This document shows positions 32,268 to 42,860 of a stretch of DNA of 64,000 nt, piece by piece. How positions within the stretch are numbered: the stretch's first letter is position 1; each line of letters starts with the position of its first letter. The notes beneath the pieces are model-generated. The model made no database searches, was not told the origin of the DNA, and saw only the letters and a program-made list of their open reading frames with translations. Origin of the DNA: Cerioporus squamosus (Eukaryota; Basidiomycota; Agaricomycetes; Polyporales; Polyporaceae); assembly GCA_022592435.1 (NCBI GenBank), contig JABYQS010000030.1, positions 1-64,000 of the forward strand, in the 5' to 3' direction. The position numbers and the translations under genes were made by a program.

Positions 32268-35200
32268 TCAGACGTTCAGAGCGTTCCTCCAGCGAGGTCC
32301 GCCGACTTCCCCGAGAACCCTCTCGACCTCGGCATACTCGAGGTTCAGCGCAAGCCGACGCTCGCCCTCTGCCTTCCGCGCGATCGCAGCGCCGTCCTCA
32401 CATATGAGCGCATGCGACGCCAGCAGCGCATCCAACACAAGCGTCAGCTCGTCCGCAGAAGGCCGGCGGGTGGGATCGCCCTCTGCCTCGTTCGCGAGCA
32501 GGTTCAGGTAGAGGATGTGCTGGTGCTGGACCTCAGCCCACCTGATCTCCTCCACGCCCTCCTTTCGCACGCACTTGATCAGCGCAGCGAGCATGAGCCG
32601 CTCGTGGAACGACAGCTCCCGGAGGTACGCCGCCGTCGGGCTGTTCTGCATCTCCTTGATCACCTCCTTCACGTCGTCCGTGCGTGCCGCCTTCCGGAGC
32701 GGGTGCACGAGCTCGACCGTCCGCCGGCAGATGTCCAGCACGCGCCGGGCGTCCCCGCTGATCGACGACACTTTCATCGACGCGAAGCGCACGGCGTCCG
32801 GGGCGAGAACGTCTGGGGTATCCGCGGGACGGCCTGCTTTTGAAGCGGCGAGGCGCGCCTTGACGATCTGCTCGAGCTGCGGGGTCGTGTAGGGTTGGAA
32901 GTTGATGCGCACCATGCCTAGGCGACTGCGCACGCGCCCGGACATGACACGCTCTGGAAGGTCCATCGTGTTCGCGACGGCGAGCACGACGAGCTTCGAA
33001 TTCGCGAGCGTCGGCCAGTTGAAGAAATTGTAGACCACGTCTTGCTTGGTCGTCATCAGCTGGTCGAGCTCGTCCATGAGCACAACGCTGCCGCACTGCA
33101 TCAGTATACTCCGCCTGAACGCGAGAAAACTCAGCGAGGACTCACCATGCATGTCCACCGGCTGGCCCGGCACGCTGCGTACCGCTGAAGTGCTGGGAGA
33201 GGTTCCGGAGAGCCTCCTTCGAGCTGATATTCATGTGCCCGTCTTTGGCCGTATCGTGCCCACATACTGCTTCCCAGAGCAGGCCGTACGCAGCCGCTGG
33301 CTCGGGGATCTTCAACCCGTTGATCTCCACGTAAGCGAAGGGATTCGCTTCCTGCAGGACCCGTCGTCAACAACCGTAGCTACGCAGTGTACCAGAACGT
33401 ACATTCTGCTCTGCCATGCGCTTCAGCTCGCGCACGACGGCGTGAACCGTAGCCGTCTTCCCTGTGCCTGGAACCCCCGAGATATCTGGACATAATGTCA
33501 GAGCAAGTCGGCAAAAGGGGTAAAAGTTACGCACAGATACATCCACCGCTTCCTTCCTCAAGCAACTCCTCGACGGCCCTCAGTACTCGTCCATACTCTT
33601 CTTCGCGACACGGCAGCGCGCCGGGTCTCGCAGCGACATGCAGGACATGCATCGCGCGTAACCATGCGTCGCCCTCCAGCCCGCGTGCCAAAGCGAGCTC
33701 GAGCGTGCCCTCCGCCGGAGGAGGTGGCCGCACAGCGAGCGCGGTCTTCTTCCGACGACGCAGCGCAGCCTTGGAATGAGGCGTCGGCTGAGCGAGGGAG
33801 GACTTGTCCGCTCGCGGCCTTCGGGGCGTCCGGGGCGTCCTGGGTGTCCGAGGAGTGCGCGGGACTGTGCCCTGTCGCTTGCGCTTTCGCGGGGTCTTCG
33901 GCTCGTCGAACGAGACATCTCCCTCTTCTTCCTCATCTTCCTCCCCGGACGCCTCCGCGTCCGCCTCCTCGTCTTCGCTTTCCTCTTCGGCAGGGGGCGC
34001 CTCAAACTCATCTCCAGAGTCGCCGCTGCTCTCACCCTGCGAGTCCGAGTGAGCTGCTTTGCGGCTGGTAACGCGTCTCCGCTTGGCCGGACTCTTTCGC
34101 CCGTTTGTCTTGCCGTTATCAGCTTGTCCTTTCCCGGGCTTGACGTTCCAGGCCTCCTCATTCGGCCACGGCTGCTCGGACTGGTTCTCGTTACGCTCCG
34201 ATAGTGTGCGCATGACACCATCACGAAAGTCGTCCCAGTGGAGCTCGTAGTAGATACCACGCTGCTGGTCGATGGAGAGACGGCAGAAGAATGTATTCGT
34301 GGACTCGGTGTTATCAGCTTTGGCCTTGTGCGAGGAGGCGGCTGCAGTGGAGTGGGAGGATACGGTACAAGGGGATAAGACAGTAGAGGGTGGAAGGGTG
34401 GCGGTTGCAGTGAGCGTGTAGAGGACTTCGTTCTGAAAGTAGCGGTGTCAGCGGCTGAAGCGCATGAGAGAGGATGCGGAACGAATGAAGACAACAGGAA
34501 TGAGCAACAAACTTAGTGCCACGCGAAGAGAACGTAGGCAGCGATCTACTGTACTACCACGATGGTATCCGGCGACGACTTCCGACCTTACGGCTTTTGT
34601 CGCAACCATCCAAGAGATGATCATGCAGCTAGGAAGTACATTGCCTATATTTATGCATACGCGCATGCCAGAGGCTTGCACAGTAGGGCCGGGGACATGG
34701 AAGGGATGAAGGGCCTGCAGCATCGTCTCGGACGTGCGACCCCCCTGAAGTCGTGCTGCCTGGACGCAAGGTCGCATATCGAATCATTATCTGGAAGGGA
34801 CCAGGTAGACAGGAAGTCGTGGGGCTGCTACGGCCGTACCGCTCTTCAGGAAAGCGGGCGCATCGCACGAACCGTCGTCACGTTCATGATCCAGTCGCTT
34901 CGAGGTCTGCATGCCGGTCGAATGATTGCTATCCAGCTCGCCACCTGTCCTATCGCACGACCGCACGACCGGCTCGCTACATCTTTAGCAGAGGTAGTGG
35001 GCCGCCAAGAATCTGACGATATGTCACGCGATGGGACGTCTGTCCCCATCCGCGGAGGCATTTCACCTGCAAGCAGGCAAGACAGAGACCTTGCTAAGAG
35101 GAGTGGAGGCATGGTGTAGAGCGGGGACGTCTTCCCGGACAAGAAGCGTTACGGCCGCAAGCCGGTGGAAGCGTACGAGGCGAAAGTGCAGGACAGTGAA

Positions 35201-35807
35201 GTCCACTTAGAGTCCGGTCGTCGGGGGACTTCGGCCTTCACAAATTTCGTGAAGACCCCCGCCATGAAGGACGAAAGGAAGGCACAATTCATATAATGTT
35301 TGGCAACCAGGATAACAGACTCACCTCGAAGAATGTCTTCTGCACCCTGTACTTGGGCAGCTCCTCCGGGCGCAAGAACCAATGCACCTGCACCCGAAGC
35401 TGCTCCTTCTCCAACTCCCCGCCCTCGACCTTCCATATCGCCGTAATGACGCCTACGCTGTCAATGTTAGGCTTCATGGTCTTCACGAGGACTGTGTCTC
35501 CGATGCTAAAGACCGTTGGGGTGCCGACGTCGCTCTTCCGCTTGCGCGTGGTTTTGCCATACACCTTGATCGGCGCGCGAGCAGCTCTTTCGGAGCTGCG
35601 GGTAAACGACTGGTAGAAGTGGGTTACGCAGTCGTCAATAGATGTAAAGTCTTGGTTTTCGACACCGACGAGGTCGTCAGGACGAGCGGGGCGCGTGTGG
35701 AGGTGGCCAGAGAGGACGATGTCGGGCTTGCCGATCGAAGAGCCGGCGACGTCGACCTGGGGCAGATTCCGAGCAGACTTCCGGCGAGGAGTGTTTGGCT
35801 GAGACAT
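32268..35807 (-). CDS. ORC1: Origin recognition complex subunit 1
   Basis: Largest ORC subunit; binds and licenses replication origins in the nucleus. ATG at 35805-35807. The N-terminal part has a BAH domain (FSIGDTVLVKTMKPNIDSVG, VQVHWFLRPEELPKYRVQKT), interrupted by an 892-nt intron (35324-34433) before NEVLYTLTAT. A long acidic/basic disordered linker contains PRTPRTPRTPRTPRRPR, a T/P repeat of the kind phosphorylated by CDKs. The AAA+ part has Walker A (GVPGTGKT) across the intron near 33487-33529, YVEINGLKIPEPAAAYGLLW, Walker B (VVLMDELDQL) and sensor motifs (LAVANTMDLPERVMSGRVRS). The winged-helix end (RELSFHERLMLAALIKCVRK) closes at 32268. Gene identity is secure; exon limits in the linker are approximate. 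Confidence 0.92.
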
Positions 35808-37079
35808 GAGAGTGCAGATTCGCGGTGGGGATACCTAGGAACCGCGAGGGGAGGATGTGGGGGGGAGACGACGCGGCAGAAACCACCGCGCGCGGCCCAG
35901 GCGTGACGACGACGCGTCTGTGACGGTGGGTGACGATACGCGTCCGTAACGCGCGTCGCGTGGGAAGGGTGCGGTGGCCTGTGATTTGGGCCCAGTCCTC
36001 GTCCTCGTCCTCGTCCTCTCTGTTGCTACCTGTCGTCGCTATGTCTGCAGCTCCTGCTTTGGGCTCTCTATACTTATTTGAAACTCCTGAGAGTACCGGC
36101 GTGGTTCTATGGGGTGCTGCACGTCATCTCCGAGAGTTGTACCCCGCTCAGGGTGCCCTAGAATATCCAGCTAGCGGATTCGGATGCGAAGACTGTATGG
36201 GCATGGCCGATATGGCACACCGTTGAGTTTGAGTACTAGCTGTGAGTGTTCTCTTGATGACTTGAGGCTTTCTCATGTTGATGCTCACAAGGTCAAGTTT
36301 TGGGCTGAGCCTGTCGAGTCCGCCTCGCGGAAGCCCTCAGCAATTCCTCACCTCTCTATGTACAATACACGCTCATCCCGCGATGTGGAGGAGCTTCATC
36401 GAATCTGTCTTTTGATCGATCCCCCGAGCCCTCGCGAGCCCTCTGGCAAGTACGTATGCTCCTCGGGCGATCTAGGCTTGGCCACAACAGCATAACCATC
36501 TGGTCAGTCAGTCTACCTGGCCGGTAGAGTCATACCCTCGAATGGTCTTGCGCCCAATCTTGCACTCGTTCCTCCCACCATCCTGACCGAGTATACCTGA
36601 GTCCCTCTCACCGTCTAGGCATGTCTGGGTTGACTTGCTACTATGCTACTTCTCCTAATTCCTCAGCCAGTACTATCATTATGGAGGCTCATCTGATGTT
36701 CTCAGGCCTCTCTCGCGGCTGTTCAGTACTCCAAAGCACTACGGAATCTTATCCAATGATCCACAACGAGACCCACTGCGCAACAAACACCGACTCGAGC
36801 ACCTGTCTGCCGATTCGTCTCTCCTTCGGCCTCTCTCTCCTCTCATGCTGCAGTAGAATGCTATGCTCATCGCCTCCGTCTCCCGGTCTGTTTCTGCTCG
36901 GGAAACAACGTTAGCCCATGCCGGCCTGCCCTAACGGCCGGTCTCCAAGTTTGAAGAAAGGCTGTACGGGATTTCCTGGCACGTGACGTTACTCACTGCG
37001 GTGGGGCGCTCCGAGTCCGAGCGCGAACTTATAGCTCGTGGGACGAAGTCGGTGCGCCAACCACTTCATTCCAGCCGCC
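35808..37079. other. Intergenic region with weak plus-strand frames
   Basis: Contains plus-strand frames at 35930-36226, 36184-36495 and 36621-36914 that carry a few plausible short segments (SLYLFETPESTGVVLWGAAR). No joined model, domain or conserved context emerges. It also includes the ORC1 promoter near 35810-36000. No gene is supported. Confidence 0.4.
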
Positions 37080-38594
37080 ATGGCAAACGTCATCCAAGCC
37101 GTCGATAGCGGTGAGGCTACCCTCCCCGAAGAACTTGTCCAAGAATGCTTCCACTCGTACCTCAAGTCGTCGCTGACGCACGCGAAGGTGGAGGGTTTGT
37201 TGGATGAGGATACCCTTGCGAGCGCAGAGGCCGATCTCATGATAACTGGTGCGTTTCAGGATTCCTACACACCGCGTTGATGCTCATCCAGCTGAGCAGG
37301 CCCAGCGCTGTGTCTATACTTTGCTGCGTTAAGATCAACTACGAACCCTCCCTCTGTCCCCCTGCCTCGCCGCGCGAAGACCGGCGCATCATTGCCACCC
37401 GCCGATCTCTCCCTCACAAATTGCCCACCTGCGTTCCGCCAATTCCTCCTAGTTTGGTCGCAAGTCGTACCGTCGATCCAGGCTCTCACTCCCGAGCACC
37501 AGCACGACCTCGCACGCCTCATCTGCGGCCTGGAACCACTCTCTTCCCCTCTCAATCCCCGCTTGAATGGAATTGCTGCGGATCTGCGCGCTGTGGCGAT
37601 CGAGATCAGCATGCGGCGCACCTTCCAGGAGAAGTACGCGGACGACCTCCAGGTCGCGCTCGACAGCGGAATGACACGCTCTCCAGGCGGGAGATCACTA
37701 CAGGCGAGTTTTGTTCCTCCCCCGAGCTACGACGATCCTTCTCCACACCCAAGCGTGCCGCCATCCCCTCGGCCATCGTCCACGCTATCCCCCCTTCCAC
37801 CTCTGCAAGTACCATCCTCCTCTTCGCGCCGCGGTCACTCTCGCACCCCCTCGTCCACCTCGTCCGTCGGCAGCTCTGCCCGGTTCTCCTCGCCCCGCTC
37901 CGACGTTTTCTCGCCCACCATCCTCGCCGAAGACATCCCCGGGATCGAATTCATCCGCGAGACGCTCTACGCCGCGCTCGCCGAGGTCCTCGAACGCAAA
38001 CCGCACCTCCGGCGACTCCTCCGGAGAGACCCCACCCGTGCATACTTCGCCGCCGTCGCGCTCGCCATCACCGACGTCGCTTCGTCCTCCGCGACGCGCC
38101 CCGACGCGAGCGCGAAGACGATCGCGCACCTCCTCCCGCCCGACTCCCCGCGCAGGGAGCAGCTGCTCTCGAACGAGCCGGGCCTCCGTGGGGTTCTCGG
38201 CCAGACGCTGTCCCTGCGAGACTGCCCCGCGCCGCTGCGCCCGTTCATGACCGAACTGTGTGCGATCGGGAAGGCGCTGCACGAGATGGAGGAGGCGGAC
38301 TCGGAGGCGGCGGTAAGGGCGCTGCAGCGCGGGGAGGAGCCGCCCGTGCCGCGGCTGGAGCGTGTGTACGATATCCTGGAGCAGGGCGTGGGCCATGCGT
38401 ATCGCGCGGAGGACGTGGGGCGGACCGAGAGGGACGAGCCAACAGAGTTGCGGAGGAGGAGGACGAGCACGGAGGGGAGGGCGGTTGCGTTCGCGAACCG
38501 GATCAATGGGCTCGCGTTGGGGATGACGAAGCTGCGGGCGTTCCGGGAGAGGCAGGAGATGGTGTTCAAGGTGTTAGCGGGGGTGGAGTCGTAG
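37080..38594 (+). CDS. Unrecognised 487-residue protein, two exons
   Basis: ATG at 37080 in a good context (gccgccATGG). Exon 1 is 37080-37248 and exon 2 is 37300-38594, joined in phase through a 51-nt intron (ggtgcgt donor, gagcag acceptor). The start (MANVIQAVDSGEATLPEELV, SYLKSSLTHAKVEGLLDEDT) looks helical. Around residues 190-270 it is Ser/Pro-rich and probably disordered. The C-terminal half is helical and charged (IEFIRETLYAALAEVLERKP, FFAAVALAITDVASSSA-type segments, RVYDILEQGVGHAYRAEDVG, MTKLRAFRERQEMVFKVLAG). No membrane segment or signal peptide. It resembles conserved basidiomycete hypothetical proteins in style; I cannot assign a family. Confidence 0.65.
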
Positions 38595-39600
38595 CGAGCA
38601 TCTGGTCGAGATGTGGATGTGGACCTATGCAGGTCGTAGACCTCGTGTCTTGTCGTCGTCGTCGTGACTATGTACCACCTCTGACGTTCATTTTGTAGCT
38701 TGCGAGTCTTGCACGTATGTGATCACTGATATACCTGTAACGCACTTATACTTAGCTTATGTTCAGTCTAATCTCGATTCTCACATCGTCGGTCGCTAAC
38801 TCTGATCCACGGGTATACCCTCATGCTGCTGCTCGACTGGTCGTTGAGACGTCGCGAGGCTTCAAGGACAACGACACGCATGAACGGCTCCGAGGCTACA
38901 AGGGCCCGCACCATATACTGGAGATTTCGCTATTACATAGTACACGCATGCATCGCGTACTTCTGCGGTCGCCCAGAACGGCTCGATTGATGTGCATGGC
39001 ACTTCCGCAGGCAGACAGTACTTGCGCCGTAGCTCATCCGAAAGTCAGGGCGCGCCTTCGCTACCCTCAAGTTCTTGCTACCGTGCGCACGATTTCGTCG
39101 CTCACATCTGTCCAGCATGTATCAGAACGGCTCCGGCCTCCCGCAGGCTGGTTTTGCTACTTGACGGTGACGATTTCGCGCTTGTGTCTTCTCCCCGGCG
39201 GACGAGCGTCGCAAACCGTCTCGCATTGCGCGGTGCACGGTTGAAGCCAACGCCCTCTGACGAGTTGCTAAACCACTGACTCACCAACGCAACACGCTTG
39301 AATCCGAGAGTTGCAACAAGAGATCGGAACTGGCACAAGTGAGGAGAATCCGTGAACGTCAACTATGGTACATGGTGCGGGGTATCAGTCATGACGATAA
39401 TACATTGATGCTAGAAGTCGTGATCTGCACAGAATAGTGGCGTCAGTCAGGGTATGATTGAGAGGGATGTTTACGCACGTCCATGTATGACACAACATGA
39501 TAAGGGGGAGGGGGCAAGGTGAGAGACCGGAAGGACCAACGACCTACGTAGGTTATGAGAATTCTCGAGTCGAAGGTTTCAATAAGGGACGTACGTACCG
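38595..39600. other. Intergenic region, no supported gene
   Basis: The last ~120 bases (39480-39600) are homologous to the 3' flank of module A copy 2 (31908-32070), so the duplicated segment extends past the stop codon. The rest holds only unsupported frames. Confidence 0.5.
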
Positions 39601-40071
39601 TCACAACATACTCTGGGAGACGCGGTGCCACTTGGCCACCTGCCGATGCAGGCCCAACATCTTCTTCGCACCCCTCACATCCTCCGGATCCAGAGGGACA
39701 TGGAGTGCGGCGTGGGAGCTGTTATCCTTGAAGATAAACAGCCACGTCCCGTCGATGTCGCTCTTGATGAGCAAGTTGCGCTTCAGGCGAGGAAGGTTCG
39801 GGAACGCGAAGTATATGTCGTCGGAGATCGTCATGATTGCAAGACCACGTATACTGCTAACCGCTTTGCGTGCGGCCTCGGGGGACATCTGCGAAGGATC
39901 TTCACCACGCAGTTCTTTATACAGAACCATGCTTCGGCGATAGATGCAATCCTCGTCGATGATGATGCCGTATGCGAGAGTCGGGGAGGGCCCCTGCGGG
40001 ATATACTCCTTGACGGGCTTCGGTACGTCTGAAAGAGGTGCGGATGAACTTGTTGCAGCAGAGGAAGACAT
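39601..40071 (-). CDS. Module protein A, copy 3 (156 aa)
   Basis: One exon, ATG at 40069-40071 (MSSSAATSSSAPLS); an ORF open further upstream is not used because this ATG aligns with the other copies. Same blocks as copies 1 and 2 (AYGIIIDEDCIYRRS, FAFPNLPRLKRNLLIKSDID, TWLFIFKDNSSHAALHVPLD, WHRVS). Divergent from protein B copy 2, with 404 bp between the two start codons. A TATATAAG box lies ~80 bp upstream. Function unknown; the intact frames of all three copies imply selection or very recent duplication. Confidence 0.75.
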   Translation of the reverse strand: MSSSAATSSSAPLSDVPKPVKEYIPQGPSPTLAYGIIIDEDCIYRRSMVLYKELRGEDPSQMSPEAARKAVSSIRGLAIMTISDDIYFAFPNLPRLKRNLLIKSDIDGTWLFIFKDNSSHAALHVPLDPEDVRGAKKMLGLHRQVAKWHRVSQSML

Positions 40072-40475
40072 TGTGGAGAGCAGTTGGCTGAGGCTTGGTT
40101 CGTAACAGTATGGGGACAAGTTCAACCATCAACCAGCCATGGGAATGCTTATATAATTGATATAGGCGCTCAGTACGATGTCCGCGGCGGAAGCGACAAA
40201 GCCGTCGTAAGTGGAACAAAGACATCCATGAACAATTTCTTATCCATTGTCTTGTGAGTCAGAACAGGCCAGAATCAATTGTTCTCCAAGATGAACAGTC
40301 AGAGGACGACAATGCGTGCTACTGGCTATTGTTTGTGCGGGCAGACGGGGCAGAGACTCTGTCCGTACAATAGTCCGATGCGAGTTTCCCAACTCAACAC
40401 CACGGTAATTGTTCCGTCACCCGCATATAAGTCCGCTGGGCTGTGGGGCGAAAGCGACTCAGTCCCGGCTCCATC
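40048..40475. promoter_or_regulatory. Bidirectional promoter region of module A/B copy 2
   Basis: Two opposed TATA elements are visible: TATATAAG on the minus strand at 40148-40155 facing A, and TATAAG on the plus strand at 40426-40431 facing B, 45 bp before its ATG. The arrangement suits co-regulation of the pair from one short intergenic space. Confidence 0.5.
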
Positions 40476-41974
40476 ATGTCCGACGTACCCCCGGCCAAAT
40501 TCACAATCCCTATCCCACCTCCCTTCACCTCCGAAAAGCCCATCCACGATAATATCTCGCTCGCGTTCTCCTGCAATGAAAATCGTCGTAACCTTGAAGT
40601 CCCTTGGTATGCCTCTCATAGGGATACACTCTCCTACTTGGTGGATTTCCCTACGCGCCTCGGCACCTTGTCCACTCTCCAGCAGCACCCTATCTCCATC
40701 TCCAGCGAGGAGTTGTATCCACCGGTCAACGACCGCGAGGAGATCAACGCAGCATTTCCTGACGGACTCAGTGACGAGGAGGTCGATGACGGGAATGATG
40801 GGAATGCCCCAGGTGAATTGCGTCGCATTACTCACCTGCATATCTGGAGTGAACTGAATATTGCTACTATCTGCAGACTACTCAAAGGCTCCTCGACGGT
40901 CTGCTCGGTCCCATACCGTTAATGCACGCGCTGGTCCGAGCAAGGGGGTTCGAGCGCATGCGGGCGGCGACACGACGAAGGAAACTGCCAACGTTGCGGC
41001 CCTCCGCAAACAGCTCAAGAAGTACGAAGAGTTCATTCAGTCACCTCCCCCTTCCAAGTCCGTCCCTCCTTCAGAGCGGTCGCTATCTCCGCAGCCCCCG
41101 GCTCAGTCTGATGACCATGAAGACGCAGGCAAGTGGCGCAGATTCGCTCAATCCAGCTGTATTACTGACAACGATGACTGCAGCCTTCGACGATTCAGGC
41201 GCTCCACCCGCCGCGTTCGATATCTCGTTCGAAGCGTCCTCCCATGCCACCGTTGCCGATAGGCGAGCCCACGACCACTACCCTGACTTGATGCTTAGCC
41301 ACTGCATCACGGTCAGCATGCGAAAGCCGGCCGACCCTCAGGCCTTGTTGTCGTGGAACGGTCGAGCGCACCTGAAGGTGAAGCACCGCTGCCATCTAGC
41401 GATCATGGAGTGCAAGCGAGGTCCTAGCCGCTGCGCTCGCGGGGAAGTGCTCATGCGTGCGATCGAGAACTTGCTGTTGCACGCCACCACCGACCTCCTG
41501 GAGTACTCCGCCGTCTACTTCAAATTCAACAAGCAGGCATCGGCTGTCATCGGCATCACCAGTGCCGGTGGCTACTGGCGTTGGGCCATGATCAAGCGGA
41601 CAGACGTCCCTTCGTACGACACGCTCCGCGAGAAGGCGTGGTTGAACAGAGCTGATAAGCAGGCACTGATGGAGCACCAGGCTCAGTTTGTCGCGCTGTT
41701 TGCCGGACGTCCCTGGCAATATCTCGGACAGCCAGCATCCGACGCCGAGTGGACGAAGCTTAGAGACGTAGCTTTGATCCCACTACTTGAGTCGCATGCT
41801 GCTGACTATCCTGAGGTCATGCAATGGGCGCAGGCGGATAAGGGGAAGGGAAAGATGAAGCAGTTTACAGTGGGAAAGAGTGGTTCACCATCTAAGGGTA
41901 AGGTTGTGGGAAGGAACGGCTCGCCGCCGAAGGGTAGAGTCCTGCGCAGTGCAGGCAAAGCCGCCGCGAAGTGA
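40476..41974 (+). CDS. Module protein B, copy 2: PD-(D/E)xK nuclease-like (459 aa)
   Basis: Complete copy. ATG at 40476; exons 40476-40812, 40877-41128 and 41184-41974, all in phase. Intron 1 is GT-AG; intron 2 is GC-AG (gcaagt), at the same place as in copy 1. N-terminus: WYASHRDTLSYLVDFPTRLG, then AAFPDGLSDEEVDD and a basic coiled stretch (NVAALRKQLKKYEEFIQ). The C-terminal domain (from ~residue 215) has Pro230-Asp231 (HYPDLMLSH) and Glu272-Cys273-Lys274 (LAIMECKRGPSR), the P-D...E-x-K arrangement of restriction-endonuclease-like folds, followed by LLEYSAVYF and GGYWRWAMI (326-333). A Lys-rich tail could bind nucleic acid. No fused helicase, transposase or kinase domain. Nuclease activity is inferred from motif spacing only. 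Confidence 0.7.
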
Positions 41975-42039
41975 CCTGTAGAAGCGGACACTTGGGCCAT
42001 TCCGTGCACCTACAATACTTAACTTGTTGTTTCTTGGAC

Positions 42040-42590
42040 TTACTGTGCAACACTGTGGACTCTTGGTTTGAAGCTCGCTTGGCTTGCACTACTCGTTCGA
42101 CCGTTACCGCGACCGCTTGCACAACGGGACAGCTTGAATCCGGAATAAGTGATATACCGCACAATGACATAGTTGAGGTCCAACCCCATCCTGCCGGAGT
42201 CTCGCATGTTTCGAGCTGCGGCTTTTGTCGTGTCCCGCACCCACCACACCTACATGCTAGCCTCGCGGTGGGCCCTCGTGTAGGTCGGCAAACTGAGAGT
42301 GAGACTTGAGTCGTCCCGACACCCATTCCAGACTGGGAGGTACAATACTGCATACAAATTAGTGGCAAACGACAGCGGAGTCGGACGGGGCTGGTGCGTA
42401 ATATGGATAAAGAGAGACAACGTCGGCAAGTACGGGCAACCGCCAAGACAAGGACAACGAGACGGCAAGGATGCGGATTCGGATGCGGACGGGGGAAGCA
42501 AGTACCAAGGTATCTATAGCTACATGCGAGCAGATAGCGACGACAACAAGGACGACGTGGGATGAAGTGGTGTACAGACTGTTCGCGGCA
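42040..42590 (-). repeat. Segment R copy 3, inverted, 5'-truncated
   Basis: Reverse complement of the flank that follows the Zn2Cys6 gene: gccgcgaacagtctgtacac near 42590 down to gcgagcttcaaaccaagagtcc near 42050 match 62690-63200. It lacks the terminal exon present in copy 2. It lies just downstream of module protein B copy 2 and abuts the F-box-gene fragment at 42590. Confidence 0.8.
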
Positions 42591-42800
42591 CAAAACGTCA
42601 AGCGAGACGACAAGCGCGGACGAGCAGGGGCGGCAGTGCGGCCAGCGCATTCACGCGGTCGATCTCCTGCTGCGCGAGCCCCTCCTCCTTCGGTGCGAAC
42701 CCCCTGGACCACCGGCGCTGCTTCTCGTCTGGGACGACCACCCGGAGGCATGCGACCGGCAGCGCGCTGAGGGCGACGGGGAGTTTGCTCTGGGCCGATG
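42591..42800 (-). pseudogene. Fragment of the F-box/LRR-like gene found at 63.2-64 kb
   Basis: Read on the minus strand it encodes LPVALSALPVACLRVVVPDE, KQRRWSRGFAPKEEGLAQQE and IDRVNALAALPPLLVRAC. These match the start of the window-edge gene near 63720-63930 (LPAALSALPLECLRVLVPEQ, KQRRWSQGFASKEEG, PPLLVRALPSLRYL). The fragment is ~70 codons, ends abruptly at the segment R junction and has internal deletions. A duplicated scrap, not a gene. Confidence 0.75.
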
Positions 42801-42860
42801 GTGATCATAATTCATGAGCGCAAGAGATCTAGACAGGCAGAGAGGAGATGAATGAACGTA

